Positions 51,792-60,216 of a stretch of 64,000 nt of DNA are shown piece after piece. Position numbers and translations under genes: made by a program. The DNA comes from JBBSBL01 sp963735885. Its GTDB lineage: Bacteria > Actinomycetota > Thermoleophilia > Solirubrobacterales > Solirubrobacteraceae. Where the stretch lies: assembly GCA_963735885.1 (NCBI GenBank), contig CAVTMP010000004.1, positions 372,001-436,000 on the forward strand, given 5' to 3'. Below the pieces are notes generated by a model. The model did no database searches. It was not told the origin of the DNA and saw nothing but the letters and a program-made list of their open reading frames with translations. The first letter of the stretch is position 1. The number at the start of each line of letters is the position of its first letter.

Positions 51792-52819
51792 TCAGAAGAG
51801 CCGGACGCGCTCCGCGGGCGCCTCGAGGCCGAGGTGCGCGAAGGCCCGCCGGGTCGCCACGCGCCCCCGCGGGGTGCGCTCGATCAGCCCGCGCTGGAGC
51901 AGGTAGGGCTCGTACACGTCCTCGATCGTGTCCCGCTCCTCGCCGACCGCGACCGCGAGCGTCGAGAGCCCGACCGGGCCGCCGACGAGACTTCTCGCAG
52001 ATCGCGCGGAGGATCTCGCGGTCGAGCCGGTCGAGCCCCTCGTGATCGACCTCGAGCAGCTCGAGCGCCGCGTCGGCCACGTCCTCGGTGACGACGCCCG
52101 TGTGGCGGACCTCCGCGTAGTCGCGGACGCGCTTGAGCAGGCGGTTGGCGACGCGCGGCGTCCCGCGGCTGCGCGCGGCGATGGCCTCCGCGCCGTCCGG
52201 GCTCGACCTCGACCCCGAGGAGCGCCGCCGAGCGGGCCACGATCAGCGCCGAGGTCGGCCGGGCCCGTAGTGCTCGAGGCGGTGCTGGATGCCGAAGCGG
52301 TCGCGCAGCGGGGTGGTGAGCAGACCGGCGCGCGTGGTGGCGCCGACGAGCGTGAACGGCGGCAGGTCGAGGGTCACGACGCGGGCGCCGGCGCCCTGGC
52401 CGACGGTGATCGGCAGCCGGCGATCCTCCATCGCGGGGTAGAAGGTCTCCTCGAGCGCGCGCGGGAGCCGGTGGATCTCGTCGACGAAGAAGACGGCGCG
52501 CGGCTCGAGCGCCGTGAGGAACGCGGCGACGTCGCCCTTGCGCTCGAGCGCGGGTCCGGCCGTCTGCACGAACGGGACCTCGAGCTCGGCCGCCACGATC
52601 TGCGCGAGCGAGGTCTTGCCCGAGGCCCGGAGGGCCGGCGAGCAGCACGTGGTCGAGCGCGTCGCCGCGGGCCCCGGCGGCGGCGATCGAGATCGCCAGC
52701 TGGTCGCTGCAGCGCCCTCCTGGCCGACGAAGTCCGTCGAGCCGCTGCGGGCGCAGGGAGCGGTCGAGCTCGTCCTCGGCGGGCAGGACGCCGGGGGTCT
52801 GGATCCGCGGCGCGCTCAC
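51792..52819 (-). CDS. ruvB: Holliday junction branch migration helicase RuvB (multiply frameshifted)
   Basis: Pieces in several frames form a standard RuvB: RLDGFVGQ-type start after GVLPAEDELDRSLRPQRL, DALDHVLLAGPPGLG (Walker A), ELEVPFVQTAGPALERKGDV, AVFFVDEIHRLPRALEETFY (Walker B), FTLVGATTRAGLLTTPLRDR (sensor), DVADAALELLEVDHEGLDRL, and the winged helix ending PRGRVATRRAFAHLGL to the stop at 51792. Five or more single-base shifts, mostly extra G or A, are needed, giving about 340 residues. The ATPase motor drives RuvA along junctions. GTG 52819 overlaps the ruvA stop (GTGA). Confidence 0.92.
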
Positions 52820-53395
52820 CGGCGGGCCTCGCGCAGCGCGCCCGCGATCAGGTCCTCGGGACTCTCGCCCTCGGCCCCGTCGAGCAGCGCGTCGGCCTCC
52901 GGGACCGAGAAGCCGAGGCCGACGAGGCCGTCGCGGGCGAGCCGCCGCGGGTCGTCGGCCCGTGCGACGACGATGTCGCCCTCGGGCATCCCGGCGCCGA
53001 CCTTCTCGCGCAGCTCGACGACGATCCGCTCGGCGGTGCGCTTCCCGACGCCGGGGACGGACTGCAGGCGGGCGGTGTCGCCGGCCGCGACGCGCGGCGA
53101 GCAGCTCGCGCGGCGGCCCGCCGGAGAGCACGGCGAGCGCGACCTTCGGCCCGACGGACTGGACGCCGAGCAGCAGCAGGAAGAGCTCGCGCTCATCCTC
53201 GGTGGCGAAGCCGTACAGGGCGAGCGCGTCGTCACGGACGACGAGATGGGCGTGGAGCCCGACCTCCCCGCCGACCGCCGGCACGTGGCGGAGCGTCTCC
53301 GCGGAGACCGCCAGGCGGTAGCCGACCCCCTGGCAGTCGACGACGACGTGGTCGGGCCGCCGGACCGCGACGGCGCCGCGGACGAGCGCGATCAC
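52816..53395 (-). CDS. ruvA: Holliday junction protein RuvA (one frameshift)
   Basis: About 192 residues after removing one extra C near 53098. Domain I MIALVRGAVAVRRPDHVVVD then GVGYRLAVS; helix-hairpin-helix FLLLLGVQSVGPKVALAVLS and LQSVPGVGKRTAERIVVELR; C-terminal three-helix domain LARDGLVGLGFSVPEADALL. Tetramer that holds four-way junctions and loads RuvB. GTG 53395 overlaps the ruvC stop, and its stop overlaps ruvB, so ruvCAB form one unit. Confidence 0.93.
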
Positions 53396-53886
53396 GCCCG
53401 GGCCACCGCCGCGGCGAGCGGCGCGCGGTTCGCGTGGCAGACCGCGACCGCGAGCGCGTCGGCGGCATGGTCGGGCGCGGGCGGGGCGGGGAGCGAGAGC
53501 AGGTGCTGGACCATGAGCTGGACCTGGGCCTTGCCCGCCCGGCCGCTGCCGCACACCGCGCCCTTCACCTGCTGCGGCGTGTAGCCGTGGCACGGGAGGT
53601 TGCGCTGCCCGGCGGCGAGCAGCACCGCGCCGCGAGCCTGGCCGACGGCGAAGGCGCTGCGGACGTTCGCCCCGAAGTACAGCTCCTCGATCGCCAGCGC
53701 GTCGGGCGCGTGCGCGTCGATGAGCTCGCCGATCCGCGCGTGGATGTCGGCCAGCCGCCGCTCGAGCCGTCCGCCGGTCGGGGTCACGATGACTCCGCCG
53801 TCGAGGGCGACCATGCGGCCGTCGCGGCCGGCGACGACGCCGTAGCCGGTGCTCGCGGTGCCGGGGTCGATGCCGAGGACGATCAT
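53392..53886 (-). CDS. ruvC: Crossover junction endodeoxyribonuclease RuvC
   Basis: 164 residues, intact. Catalytic acids in VLGIDPGTASTGYGVV (Asp7), LAIEELYFGANVRSAFAVGQ (Glu) and APDHAADALAVAVCHANRAP (Asp pair) are all present; TPQQVKGAVCGSGRAGKAQV is the typical loop. Cuts Holliday junctions. ATG 53886 heads the ruvC-ruvA-ruvB run. Confidence 0.95.
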   Translation of the reverse strand: MIVLGIDPGTASTGYGVVAGRDGRMVALDGGVIVTPTGGRLERRLADIHARIGELIDAHAPDALAIEELYFGANVRSAFAVGQARGAVLLAAGQRNLPCHGYTPQQVKGAVCGSGRAGKAQVQLMVQHLLSLPAPPAPDHAADALAVAVCHANRAPLAAAVARA

Positions 53887-54088
53887 CCGCCGCCTGATTC
53901 TGCGCGCGGGCGCGGACGCCTTCCCGAGGCAAGACGGCGCCCACCCACGGGCGGCGGGACCGCGACCGGGAGGAGGCGCGCGCGCAGCCCGGCGGGCGCG
54001 CGAAACCCGATCAAACCCGCCGCAACCCGCCTCATCCCGCCGTGCGGCGGCTTCAGTCGCCGTCGGGGCCTGCCGATGAGCCGAGGGT

Positions 54089-55294
54089 ATGTTCGGCCGC
54101 GACGACCGCCGGGAGCTCGAGCTCGAGCTCACCGCCGCGCAGCGCAGGATCGCCGAGCTCGAGGCCGAGCGGGCCCGGACGGCGTACCGGGACCCGCTCA
54201 CGGGCCTGGTCGACATCCGCGCCTTCCGCGAGCGCGTCGCCGAGGAGGTCGGCCGCAGCCGCCGCTACAAGCGGCCCCTCTCGCTCGTGCTGCTCGACCT
54301 CGACGAGTTCCGCGCCCTCCAGCAGCAGCACGGCTTCCGCGCCGGCGACGAGGTGCTCGTCTCGGTCGGCGGCCTGGTCACCGAGACCCTCCGCGCCCAG
54401 GACGTCGTGTGCCGCACGAGCGCCGACGAGTTCGCGCTGCTCCTGCCCGAGACCGGCGGCGAGTCGGCGCGCATCGCCGTGGAGCGCCTGCTGGTCCAGC
54501 TCGAGACCGTCGTGGCCGGCGAGGTCCGCGGCCTCTCCGCCTCGGCCGGCATCGCCTCCTTCGGCCCCCACACGACCGGCGAGAGCCTCCTGGCGGACGC
54601 CGGTCGAGCGCTCGACCGGGCGCGCGGCGACGGCGGCGGCAAGGTCGTCTACGCCGAGGACCCCGCGACCGGCGAGGTCGAGGTGGCGCCCGCCCACCAG
54701 GGCACGATCGAGGCGCTGGCCCACACCCTCCTCGAGCGCGACGAGTACACCGCCGACCACTCCGCGAGCGTGCTCGACACGACCGCGGCGGTGGCGCGGA
54801 ACCTCGGGCTCGACGCGACCGAGGTCGACCGGATCCGCGCCGCCGCGCTGCTGCACGACATCGGCAAGATCGCGATCCCCGACGACATCCTCCAGAAGGA
54901 GGGCCCGCTCGACGACCGCGAGTGGGAGGTCATGCGCACCCACCCGGCGATCGGGGAGCGGATCCTGCGCGCCGTGCCCGGCATGGGAGCGATCGCGCGC
55001 ATCGTCCGCCACGAGCACGAGCGCTGGGACGGCGACGGGTACCCGGACGGGATCGCCGGCGAGGAGATCCCCATCGGGAGCCGCATCATCCTCGCCTGCG
55101 ACGCCTACGACGCGATGACCACCGATCGCCCCTACCGCAAGGCGATGTCGCACGCCGACGCGCTCGAGGAGCTGACCCGCTGCGCCGGGTCGCAGTTCGA
55201 CCCCGAGGTCGTCGGCGCGCTCGTCGGGGTGCTCTACGGGCGGCGCCAGACGGGCGCGGCGGCCGCGGCGGCCGCGGCGGTCGCGGCCGCCTGA
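54089..55294 (+). CDS. HD-GYP phosphodiesterase with degenerate GGDEF domain
   Basis: 401 residues, soluble. A short coiled coil (RRELELELTAAQRRIAELEA) leads to a GGDEF fold beginning YRDPLTGLVDIRAFRERVAE. The active motif is TSADEF instead of GGDEF, so cyclase activity is probably lost. The HD-GYP domain is complete: ALLHDIGKIAIPDDILQKEG, THPAIGERILRAVPGM, and HEHERWDGDGYPDGIAGEEI then DAYDAMTTDRPYRKA. It would hydrolyse c-di-GMP, possibly with GTP sensing by the inert GGDEF. An Ala-rich tail ends the protein. Transcribed against the ruv and yebC genes that flank it. Confidence 0.9.
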   Translation: MFGRDDRRELELELTAAQRRIAELEAERARTAYRDPLTGLVDIRAFRERVAEEVGRSRRYKRPLSLVLLDLDEFRALQQQHGFRAGDEVLVSVGGLVTETLRAQDVVCRTSADEFALLLPETGGESARIAVERLLVQLETVVAGEVRGLSASAGIASFGPHTTGESLLADAGRALDRARGDGGGKVVYAEDPATGEVEVAPAHQGTIEALAHTLLERDEYTADHSASVLDTTAAVARNLGLDATEVDRIRAAALLHDIGKIAIPDDILQKEGPLDDREWEVMRTHPAIGERILRAVPGMGAIARIVRHEHERWDGDGYPDGIAGEEIPIGSRIILACDAYDAMTTDRPYRKAMSHADALEELTRCAGSQFDPEVVGALVGVLYGRRQTGAAAAAAAAVAAA

Positions 55295-55359
55295 GCGGGG
55301 CGGCGGGCGGCGAGGGCTCTCCGCGCCGGGCGTCGGCGCGATCGCCGGAGAACGAGCCC

Positions 55360-55758
55360 TCAGCTCGGCAGGCTCGAGCCGGCGAACGCGAAGAACCAGA
55401 CGCCGAACGCGAGCAGTGCCGAGGCGACGCTGATGACCATCACGACGTCGAGGACGGTGCGGGGACGGGTCGAGCCCCGCTCGCCGCGCATCGAGCGCAA
55501 CCAGGCCGCCCGCACGGGCTGGTCGGAGGCGGTGCCGACGAGGCGCCCGTAGGCGCGGTTGAGGTGCGAGAGCCCCTTCCCGACGACGAGCATCGACGCC
55601 GGGATGCCGAACAGGATCAGCAGGTAGGGGCCGATCGAGGGCTGGGCGGAGTCCACGAGCTTCGAGGCCAGGTAGACCCAGATGAACGGGAGCCCGAGCC
55701 ACAGGAGCACGCTGCCGAGCGCCATGAGCGCGATGAGGCCGACCTGCTTCGCGCGCAT
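55360..55758 (-). CDS. Hypothetical membrane protein
   Basis: 132 residues with three or four membrane helices: VGLIALMALGSVLLWLGLPF then IWVYLASKL, YLLILFGIPASMLVVGKGLS, and TVLDVVMVISVASALLAFGV. Not recognised. Begins four bases after the yebC stop, so it is probably cotranscribed with it. Confidence 0.65.
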   Translation of the reverse strand: MRAKQVGLIALMALGSVLLWLGLPFIWVYLASKLVDSAQPSIGPYLLILFGIPASMLVVGKGLSHLNRAYGRLVGTASDQPVRAAWLRSMRGERGSTRPRTVLDVVMVISVASALLAFGVWFFAFAGSSLPS

Positions 55759-55762
55759 CCGC

Positions 55763-56512
55763 TCACCCCGCGACGCGCTCGAGGACGGCCGCGTCGACGT
55801 CGAAGTTCGCGTGGACGGCGCCGACGTCGTCGTTCTCCTCGAGCGCGTCGATCAGCCGCATGAGCTTGCCCGCCTGCTCCTCGTCGAGCGGCACGCGGGT
55901 CGTCGGGCGCTGGGTCACCTCGGCGCTCACGATCGCGACCTCGGCCGCCTCGAGCGCCGCGCGCACCGCGGCGAGGTCGCCGGGCGCGGCGAGCACCTCG
56001 TAGACGTCGTCGTCGCGGGCGATGTCGGTCGCCCCGGCGTCGATCGCGACCACGAGGTCGTCCTCGCCGTGCCGCTCGGCGTCGACCACGACCACGGCGA
56101 CCTTGTCGAACAGGTAGGCGACCGACCCCGGCTCGCCGAGGTTGCCGCCGTGCTTGCCCAGGGTGTGGCGCACCTCGGAGCCGGTCCGGTTGCGGTTGTC
56201 GGTCAGGGCCTCGATGAGGAGGGCCACCCCGCCGGGCCCGTAGCCCTCGTAGTTGACGGCCTCGATCGCGTCGGCGTCCCCGCCCTCGCCGGTGCCCTTG
56301 GCGATCGCGCGCTCGATGTTGTCCTTCGGCATCGAGGCGTCGCGCGCCTTCTGGATCGCGTTGTAGAGCGCGGCGTTGGCGTCCGGGTCCCCCCCGCCTT
56401 CGCGGGCGGCGACCGTGACGGCCCGCGCGAGTTTCGTGAACTGCTGCCCGCGGCGGGCGTCCACGAGCGCCTTCTTGTGCTTGATCGACGCCCATTTCGA
56501 ATGGCCGGACAT
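55763..56512 (-). CDS. yebC: YebC/PmpR-family regulatory protein
   Basis: 249 residues. Starts with the family signature MSGHSKWASIKHKKALVDAR RGQ-type, then NAALYNAIQKARDASMPKDN, YEGYGPGGVALLIEALTDNR, RHTLGKHGGNLGEPGSVAYL and LMRLIDALEENDDVGAVHAN. Members bind DNA or the ribosome (TACO1-like) to help translation of difficult stretches. ATG 56512 chosen over a far upstream in-frame start. In many actinobacteria yebC lies next to ruvC; here an HD-GYP gene and a membrane protein separate them. Confidence 0.95.
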   Translation of the reverse strand: MSGHSKWASIKHKKALVDARRGQQFTKLARAVTVAAREGGGDPDANAALYNAIQKARDASMPKDNIERAIAKGTGEGGDADAIEAVNYEGYGPGGVALLIEALTDNRNRTGSEVRHTLGKHGGNLGEPGSVAYLFDKVAVVVVDAERHGEDDLVVAIDAGATDIARDDDVYEVLAAPGDLAAVRAALEAAEVAIVSAEVTQRPTTRVPLDEEQAGKLMRLIDALEENDDVGAVHANFDVDAAVLERVAG

Positions 56513-56617
56513 GGGCGCCAAGTCTACGAAGGCGCCGGGAAGGGCCGCGCGGTCCGCGGCGTCCCTCATGATTAGACCCCCGGGCGCCCGGCCCGGCCAT
56601 CCGACCCGGAGGTGCCC

Positions 56618-57022
56618 ATGCGTCGTCTGCTTCCCGTCCTCGCCGCCTGTTCGGCGCTCGCGATTCTCGCCGGCTGCGGCGGGAGCGACAACAAGAGCAG
56701 CAGCAGCACCAGCGGCTCCGGGGGAGGCGCCGCCACCACGACGACCGCCAAGAAGACGACCGTCGCCGGCACGGTGGAGATCAAGATGCAGAACACCGCC
56801 TTCGAGCCGAAGGCCGACACGGTCAAGGTCGGCGAGGCGGTCAAGTGGACCAACGAGGATCCGTTCGACCACAACGTGACCGCGACGAAGGGCGCGAGCT
56901 TCAAGTCCGGGAACTTCGGCCAGGGCGGGACCTACGTCCAGAAGGTCGACAAGCCCGGCACGATCACCTACGTCTGCACGATCCACCCGGGGATGACCGG
57001 GACGCTGACCGTCGTGAAGTAG
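56618..57022 (+). CDS. Cupredoxin (plastocyanin-like) lipoprotein
   Basis: 134 residues. Lipobox ALAILAGCGGS (Cys19 or so) followed by a Ser/Thr/Gly linker, so it is tethered outside the membrane. The cupredoxin domain has the copper His in NEDPFDHNVTATKG and the C-terminal ligands YVCTIHPGMTGTLTV (Cys, His, Met), a complete type 1 blue copper set. Transfers electrons outside the cell membrane; partner unknown. ATG 56618 follows GGAGGT. Divergent from yebC and convergent with the dehydratase gene. Confidence 0.92.
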   Translation: MRRLLPVLAACSALAILAGCGGSDNKSSSSTSGSGGGAATTTTAKKTTVAGTVEIKMQNTAFEPKADTVKVGEAVKWTNEDPFDHNVTATKGASFKSGNFGQGGTYVQKVDKPGTITYVCTIHPGMTGTLTVVK

Positions 57023-57032
57023 CGAGGGCGTC

Positions 57033-58022
57033 TCAGCGCGAGGCCGGCGGCCCCGGGGCGAGCGCCTCGGGGTGCGCGCGGTACCACGCGACGGTCCGGC
57101 CCAGGCCGTCCTCCAGCTCGACCTCCGGCGCCCACGCGGTGAGCCCGCGCAGCTTCGACGCGTCGACGTACTGGCGATCGATCTCGCCGCTCGGCGTCCC
57201 GCTCCCCCGCACGTCGGGCTCCACGTCGGAGTCCGCCACGCGACAGATCGCCGACACGATCTCCAGCACCGAGACCGGTCGGCCGCTGCCGGCGTTGAAC
57301 GCCTCGCCGCGTCCCTCGCCGCGGTCGAGCGCCCCCGCGATCGCCAGGTACGCGGCGACCCCGTCCTCCACGTAGAGGTAGTCGCGCTGGGGCGAGCCGT
57401 CGGAGCGGATGACCGGTGAGCGGCCCTGGAGCACCGCCGCCACCGCCTCGGGCACCAGGCGCGAGCGGTTGCAGTCCCCCCCGCCGTAGAGGTTCGCGAA
57501 GCGGGTGACCGCGACCGGAAGCCCGTAGGTGTCCCAGTAGGAGCGGGCGATGAGGTCGGCGCAGGCCTTGCTCACGTCGTAGGGGAAGCGCGGGCGCAGG
57601 GCCATGTCCTCGCGGTAGGGCAGCTCGTCCTGGGGGCCGTAGGCCTTGTCGGAGGCGGCGACGACGACGGTGCGGACCTCGAGCGCCCGGCAGGCCTCGA
57701 GCAGCATCCACGTCCCGCGGACGTTCGTGTCGAACGTCCCCGCCGGGGAGCGGTTGGCGACCGGGACGATGGTCTGCGCGGCGAGGTGGAAGACCGCGTC
57801 GCACTCGTACTCCGCCAGCGCGCGCTCGACCAGCCCCGCCTCGGCCACGTCGCCGGCGACGACGTTGCAGCGCGCCTCGTCGCCGAGCAGGGTCAGCGCG
57901 GAGCGCGCCGCGGCGTCGCGCTTGAGCACGGTGACCTCGGCGCCGCGGTCGAGCAGAGAACGCACGAGCGCGGAGCCGAGCAGGCCGTAGCCGCCGGTCA
58001 CGAAGATCGAGCGGCCGTTCAC
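57033..58022 (-). CDS. NDP-sugar dehydratase/epimerase, CDP-glucose 4,6-dehydratase-like
   Basis: 329 residues of extended SDR fold: SIFVTGGYGLLGSALVRSLL (Gly motif), FHLAAQTIVPVANRSPAGTF, VVVAASDKAYGPQDELPYRE, FPYDVSKACADLIARSYWDT (Tyr-x3-Lys) and PQRDYLYVEDGVAAYLAIAG. These blocks fit CDP-glucose 4,6-dehydratases and related epimerases better than dTDP-glucose enzymes. GTG 58022 overlaps the stop of the cytidylyltransferase gene (GTGA), so the two act in sequence to make a CDP-4-keto-6-deoxy sugar, perhaps for surface glycans. Confidence 0.82.
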   Translation of the reverse strand: MNGRSIFVTGGYGLLGSALVRSLLDRGAEVTVLKRDAAARSALTLLGDEARCNVVAGDVAEAGLVERALAEYECDAVFHLAAQTIVPVANRSPAGTFDTNVRGTWMLLEACRALEVRTVVVAASDKAYGPQDELPYREDMALRPRFPYDVSKACADLIARSYWDTYGLPVAVTRFANLYGGGDCNRSRLVPEAVAAVLQGRSPVIRSDGSPQRDYLYVEDGVAAYLAIAGALDRGEGRGEAFNAGSGRPVSVLEIVSAICRVADSDVEPDVRGSGTPSGEIDRQYVDASKLRGLTAWAPEVELEDGLGRTVAWYRAHPEALAPGPPASR

Positions 58023-58744
58023 GTCCACAGCTTCCACGGGGCGGACCCCTCCTCCCACAGGTCGTTGAGCAGGACCGCGTCCTTGTAGGTGTCCATGCAG
58101 TCCCAGAACCCCTCGTGCCGGTAGGCGGCGAGGCGGCCGTCGGCGGCGAGCCGGGCCAGCGGCTCGCGCTCGAGCACGCTGCCCGCCCCGATCACCTCGA
58201 GCGCGTCGGGCTCGAAGCAGAGGAAGCCGCCGTTGATCCAGTGCTCGGCGCGCGGCTTCTCGACGAAGCCCGCGACGCGATCGCCGTCGTCGAGCTCGGC
58301 GACCCCGAACGGCAGGTCGGGCCGCACGACGGTCACCGTCGCGCTGAGCCCCGCCTCCTCGTGGCGGGCGAGCAGCGCCGCGAGGTCGATGTCGGCCACG
58401 CCGTCGGCGTAGGTCACGCAGAAGCGGCGCTCCCCGATCCGCTCCCCCGCCCGGTGGACGCGCCCGCCGGTCGGCGTGTCGAGGCCGGTCTCCAGGCACG
58501 TGACCTCCACCCCGGCCGGCCAGGCGGTGCCGGTGACGAAGGCCTCGATCATCTCGCCCCGGTAGCCGGTGAGCAGCAGGAAGCGGGCGAAGCCCTGGGC
58601 GGCGTAGATCCGGATGACGTGCCAGACGATCGGCATGCCGCCGATCTCCACCAGGGGCTTGGGGATCGACTGGGTGCGCTCCTGCAGGCGCGCGCCGCGC
58701 CCCCCGCAGAGGATCGCGACCGGTGGACGCTCGGCCTCGGCCAT
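58019..58744 (-). CDS. Glucose-1-phosphate cytidylyltransferase-like enzyme
   Basis: 241 residues. N-terminal nucleotidyltransferase motif VAILCGGRGARLQERTQSIP then KPLVEIGGMPIVWHV, metal-binding VTYADGVADIDLAALLARHE and substrate loop HWINGGFLCFEPDALEVIG. The C-terminal GFWDCMDTYKDAVLLNDLWE followed by SAPWKLW is characteristic of RfbF. Forms CDP-glucose from CTP and glucose-1-phosphate. ATG 58744; coupled to the following dehydratase gene. Divergent from a phosphohexomutase that could supply the hexose-1-phosphate. Confidence 0.88.
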   Translation of the reverse strand: MAEAERPPVAILCGGRGARLQERTQSIPKPLVEIGGMPIVWHVIRIYAAQGFARFLLLTGYRGEMIEAFVTGTAWPAGVEVTCLETGLDTPTGGRVHRAGERIGERRFCVTYADGVADIDLAALLARHEEAGLSATVTVVRPDLPFGVAELDDGDRVAGFVEKPRAEHWINGGFLCFEPDALEVIGAGSVLEREPLARLAADGRLAAYRHEGFWDCMDTYKDAVLLNDLWEEGSAPWKLWT

Positions 58745-58811
58745 CGCGGGCGCATCATGCCAGCCGCCGGGAAGGTCCCGGTGCGCGCGGCGCGGGTACG
58801 ATCCCGCGCCC

Positions 58812-60209
58812 ATGCCCCCGGCAGCGCCCAGCCCCGGCGTCCCCGCCGAGATCTTCAAGGCCTACGACGTCCGCGGGCTCTACGGCGAGCAGATCGACGG
58901 CGACGTCGCCGAGGCGGTCGGCCGGGCGTTCGCCCGCGTGCTGGCCGACGACGCCGGCCTCGCCACGAGCGAGCTGCGGGTCGGCCTGGGGCGCGACATG
59001 CGCCTCACCGCGCCGGAGCTCGCCGCCCGCTACCGCGACGGGATGCTCGCCGAGGGCGCGCACGTCCTCGACGCCGGCGAGGTGGGCACCGAGATGCTCT
59101 ACCACCTCGTCGGGTCGCGCGAGCTCGACGGGGGACTCATGTGCACCGCCTCGCACAACCCGAAGGCCTACACGGGCGCGAAGCTCGTCGGCCGCGGCGC
59201 GCTCGCGCTCTCGGGCGATCGCGGGATCGGAGACGTCCGGCGGCGGATCGAGGCCGGCCTGGGCCCGGCGCCGGGTGGAGGCTCCGTCGAGGCGGTGGAC
59301 GTCCGCACCGGCTTCCGCGAGGCGGCGCTCGCGTTCATCGATCCCGCGGCGATCCGTCCGCTGCGGGTCGTCGTGGACGGCGGCAACGGCATGGCCGGGC
59401 CGATGGTCGGGCCGCTGCTCGACGGCCTCGGGCTCGATCTCGTGACGACGTACTGGACCCCGGACGGGACCTTCCCCGACCACGAGCCCAACCCGCTGCT
59501 GGAGGAGAACCGCCGCTTCATCGTCGACCAGGTCCGCGCCGAGCGCGCGGACCTGGGGATCGCGTGGGACGGCGACGCGGACCGCTGCTTCTTCATCGAC
59601 GAGACCGGCCGCTTCGTGGACGGCGACTTCCTCACCGCGCTGCTGGCGGACTCGCTGCTGCGCAAGCAGCCGGGCAAGACCGTCCTCTACGACGTCCGCG
59701 CGTCGCGCGCGGTGGCGGACACCGTCGCGGCCCGCGGCGGCCGGGCGCTGGTCAACCGCGTCGGCCACGCCTTCTTCAAGGCCCGGATGCGCGAGGAGCC
59801 CGACGCCATCTTCGGCGGCGAGGTCTCCGGGCACTACTACTTCCGCGACTTCTGGTGCGCGGACTCGGGGACGCTCCCGGCGCTCCTCATCCTCGAGCTG
59901 CTCTCGGTGGAGGGCAAGACCCTCTCCGAGCTGCTGGAGCCCTACCGCTCCCGCTACTTCATCTCCGGCGAGATCAACTCGACGGTGTCCGACCAGGCCG
60001 GGACGCTCGAGGCGATCGCCGCGGCCCACCCGGATGCCGAGCAGGGCCGCCTCGACGGGATCTCGATCGACTACCCCGACTGGCACTTCAACGTGCGCGC
60101 GTCGAACACGGAGCCGCTCCTGCGCCTCTGCCTGGAGTCGCTCGTCTCGCCCGCGGACATGGAGCGCCGCCGCGACGAGGTCCTCGCGCTCATCCGCGAC
60201 GGTCGCTGA
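58812..60209 (+). CDS. Phosphomannomutase/phosphoglucomutase
   Basis: 465 residues, the usual four-domain alpha-D-phosphohexomutase. Substrate entry IFKAYDVRGLYGEQIDGDVA, catalytic phosphoserine loop CTASHNPKAYTGAKL (Ser), metal loop IAWDGDADRCFFID, sugar-binding FGGEVSGHYYFRDFW and phosphate-binding VRASNTEPLLRLCLE. Interconverts hexose-6- and hexose-1-phosphates for sugar nucleotide synthesis. ATG 58812, preceded by GCGGGTACGATC. Divergent from the CDP-sugar genes and followed after seven bases by the MBL gene. Confidence 0.94.
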   Translation: MPPAAPSPGVPAEIFKAYDVRGLYGEQIDGDVAEAVGRAFARVLADDAGLATSELRVGLGRDMRLTAPELAARYRDGMLAEGAHVLDAGEVGTEMLYHLVGSRELDGGLMCTASHNPKAYTGAKLVGRGALALSGDRGIGDVRRRIEAGLGPAPGGGSVEAVDVRTGFREAALAFIDPAAIRPLRVVVDGGNGMAGPMVGPLLDGLGLDLVTTYWTPDGTFPDHEPNPLLEENRRFIVDQVRAERADLGIAWDGDADRCFFIDETGRFVDGDFLTALLADSLLRKQPGKTVLYDVRASRAVADTVAARGGRALVNRVGHAFFKARMREEPDAIFGGEVSGHYYFRDFWCADSGTLPALLILELLSVEGKTLSELLEPYRSRYFISGEINSTVSDQAGTLEAIAAAHPDAEQGRLDGISIDYPDWHFNVRASNTEPLLRLCLESLVSPADMERRRDEVLALIRDGR

Positions 60210-60216
60210 GCCGGGC

